Positions 4,394 through 5,349 of a stretch of 5,349 bases of DNA are shown here, piece by piece. Every line of letters starts with the position of its first letter. Position 1 is the first letter of the stretch. A program made the position numbers and the translations under genes. The notes under the pieces are model-generated. The model did no database searches. It worked only from the letters and a program-made list of their open reading frames with translations, and was not told where the DNA came from. This DNA comes from Candidatus Woesearchaeota archaeon (GTDB lineage Archaea > Nanobdellota > Nanobdellia > Woesearchaeales > GW2011-AR15), in the NCBI GenBank assembly GCA_023701075.1, contig JAMPXQ010000099.1, positions 1 through 5,349 of the forward strand, read 5' to 3'.

Positions 4394-4473
4394 CAATAGA
4401 GCGAATGCGATACCGCAATTAAAAGAATAAAGGGTAAGAAAATTAATACTATTAAATAGTGGTAAATTCAAAA
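4394..4473. other. spacer between RNA-like copy 2 and the promoter of the right-edge gene
   Basis: This holds the small hairpin at 4406-4417 and a perfect palindrome, ACTATT-A-AATAGT (4448-4460), 15 bases upstream of the next TATA box. Nothing coding is apparent. Confidence 0.5.
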
Positions 4474-4474
4474 A

Positions 4475-4485
4475 GATTTATAAAT
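4475..4485 (+). promoter_or_regulatory. TATA box for the right-edge orphan gene
   Basis: The core TTTATAAA (4477-4484) is preceded by an A-rich BRE-like stretch. It is centred about 28 bases before the ATG at 4508, so the mRNA is predicted to be leaderless or to carry only a base or two of leader. Confidence 0.65.
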
Positions 4486-4507
4486 TGTGCTGAATTTTAG
4501 TTAGAAT

Positions 4508-5349
4508 ATGGCTTCAATGGATCAAATACTGCAAATGAGTAGCAATCTTATCTCAGATGCAGGGCTTCCATTTCGTACTAAAGAAGAGTTAGCCCCATTT
4601 GAAGAACATTTTTCATTAAACAAGCAAATTTTAGTTATTGTTGGAAATACGGTTGTGTTTTATTACAACATAAATTATGTAGATGCACCACAAGAAGAAA
4701 TTTCCTTTACTTCTGAAAGGAGATTTAGTTGGAGCAGACCGCAATCTGTTTTTCAATTACCTTCTGATAAGCCATTATCCGAAGACATTCTAATACAAGT
4801 AATCAATAATCCCTTTTGTGGTGGATTTCCTGTTGGAATTGTAACAGATAATCCTCAAAAGATTGAGGAGTTACTAAAATTAGGAGCAGTCTCTGCAGAC
4901 CAATATAGTACGGTAGTTTCTCTTAAAACTGGTGAAAAAGTACACATATATCCAACTAGTAATAGGCCAATTGTATACTCTTCAATGTTTTCTTCAAGAG
5001 ATTTAAGTCAAATTCAATTTGACCATCAATTTTATGTTGATTGTGTAAGGAAAAATCATAGAGGTTATTCAAATGGTGAATATCTTCCAGATGTATTAGC
5101 GGGACAACAAGTATCACTTTTTTATCTTAATAAATTTGCTCAAGAAAAAAAAATCGATCAAAAATCATACTTTTCATTAGTTGTATTAGATGTTTTATAT
5201 AATTCCTATATTGAAGGTATGCCTGTAGAATTAAATCAAAACCCTTTCCTACGAGAAGGAGAGTTATCTGAAAGAATCAGAAAATTGAATGATTTTTTCC
5301 CAAAAGAAGATGTTGAACCGAGAACATTAGAAAATGCAGCAGATATTCA
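4508..5349 (+). CDS. orphan protein, function unknown, 3'-truncated by window edge
   Basis: A frame beginning at ATG 4508 stays open for 280 codons to the window end. This is far beyond chance in DNA this AT-rich, so it is real although it has no stop here. The N-terminus is MASMDQILQMSSNLISDAG. No signal peptide or membrane helix is evident. A hydrophobic strand, QILVIVGNTVVFYY, lies at 40-53, and NPFCGGFPVGIVTDNP at 101-116 contains a Gly-rich turn. The helix-like LKLGA (123-127) and the aromatic-rich stretch QIQFDHQFYVDCV (168-180) follow. I recognise no family and cannot assign a function. Codons are strongly A/T-biased (TTA, AAT, AAA), unlike the left half of the window. A run of nine A (5145-5153) lies inside the frame, a possible slippage site or homopolymer error, but the frame continues normally. 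ATG 4517 (Met4) is an alternative start, but the TATA spacing favours 4508. Confidence 0.78.
   Translation, partial: MASMDQILQMSSNLISDAGLPFRTKEELAPFEEHFSLNKQILVIVGNTVVFYYNINYVDAPQEEISFTSERRFSWSRPQSVFQLPSDKPLSEDILIQVINNPFCGGFPVGIVTDNPQKIEELLKLGAVSADQYSTVVSLKTGEKVHIYPTSNRPIVYSSMFSSRDLSQIQFDHQFYVDCVRKNHRGYSNGEYLPDVLAGQQVSLFYLNKFAQEKKIDQKSYFSLVVLDVLYNSYIEGMPVELNQNPFLREGELSERIRKLNDFFPKEDVEPRTLENAADI

Noticed and set aside
4212..4471. Two overlapping minus-strand ORFs of 68 and 82 codons across RNA-like copy 2
   Set aside because: They run antisense through the structured element, have no promoter or SD, show no recognisable domain, and their codons simply mirror the stems. The RNA-like reading explains the region better.

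Overview
The window looks archaeal. Nearly every gene has an AT-rich TATA-like box centred about 26-27 bases upstream of its ATG, the spacing expected for leaderless archaeal mRNAs. Two genes instead carry a Shine-Dalgarno (SD) sequence. The lineage cannot be fixed from the sequence alone. Small single-gene units, small lipoproteins and orphan genes would suit a DPANN-type (Woesearchaeota-like) archaeon, but that is inference.

Left part (1-2773), moderate GC (sampled 60-base blocks about 43-55%): the 3' end of an Asp/Glu racemase superfamily gene on +; then four minus-strand genes, each with its own promoter: a Cys-rich lipoprotein (472-753), a two-helix membrane protein with a Cys-rich loop (806-1081), a second small lipoprotein (1158-1469) and a DUF4256 protein (1548-2126). 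A divergent intergenic region separates these from an AHSA1/SRPBCC-domain protein on + (2324-2773).

Right part (2823-5349), AT-rich (coding blocks about 20-37% GC): a compact PD-(D/E)XK nuclease-like protein (2823-3260, +), an orphan 174-residue protein (3615-4139, -) and an orphan gene that runs off the right edge (4508-5349, +). It looks like accessory, possibly acquired DNA, still with archaeal promoters.

The most notable signal lies between these right-hand genes. Two GC-rich islands (about 3290-3452 and 4254-4393, blocks of 55-60% GC in 13-30% surroundings) align with each other in the same orientation. They fold into similar multi-stem structures, and a shared closing helix keeps its pairing through compensatory changes. 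I recognise no known RNA family. They look like two copies of an undescribed structured RNA, or a structured mobile repeat, in direct orientation around the 174-residue orphan gene. How they relate functionally to the nuclease-like gene and the two orphans is unknown.
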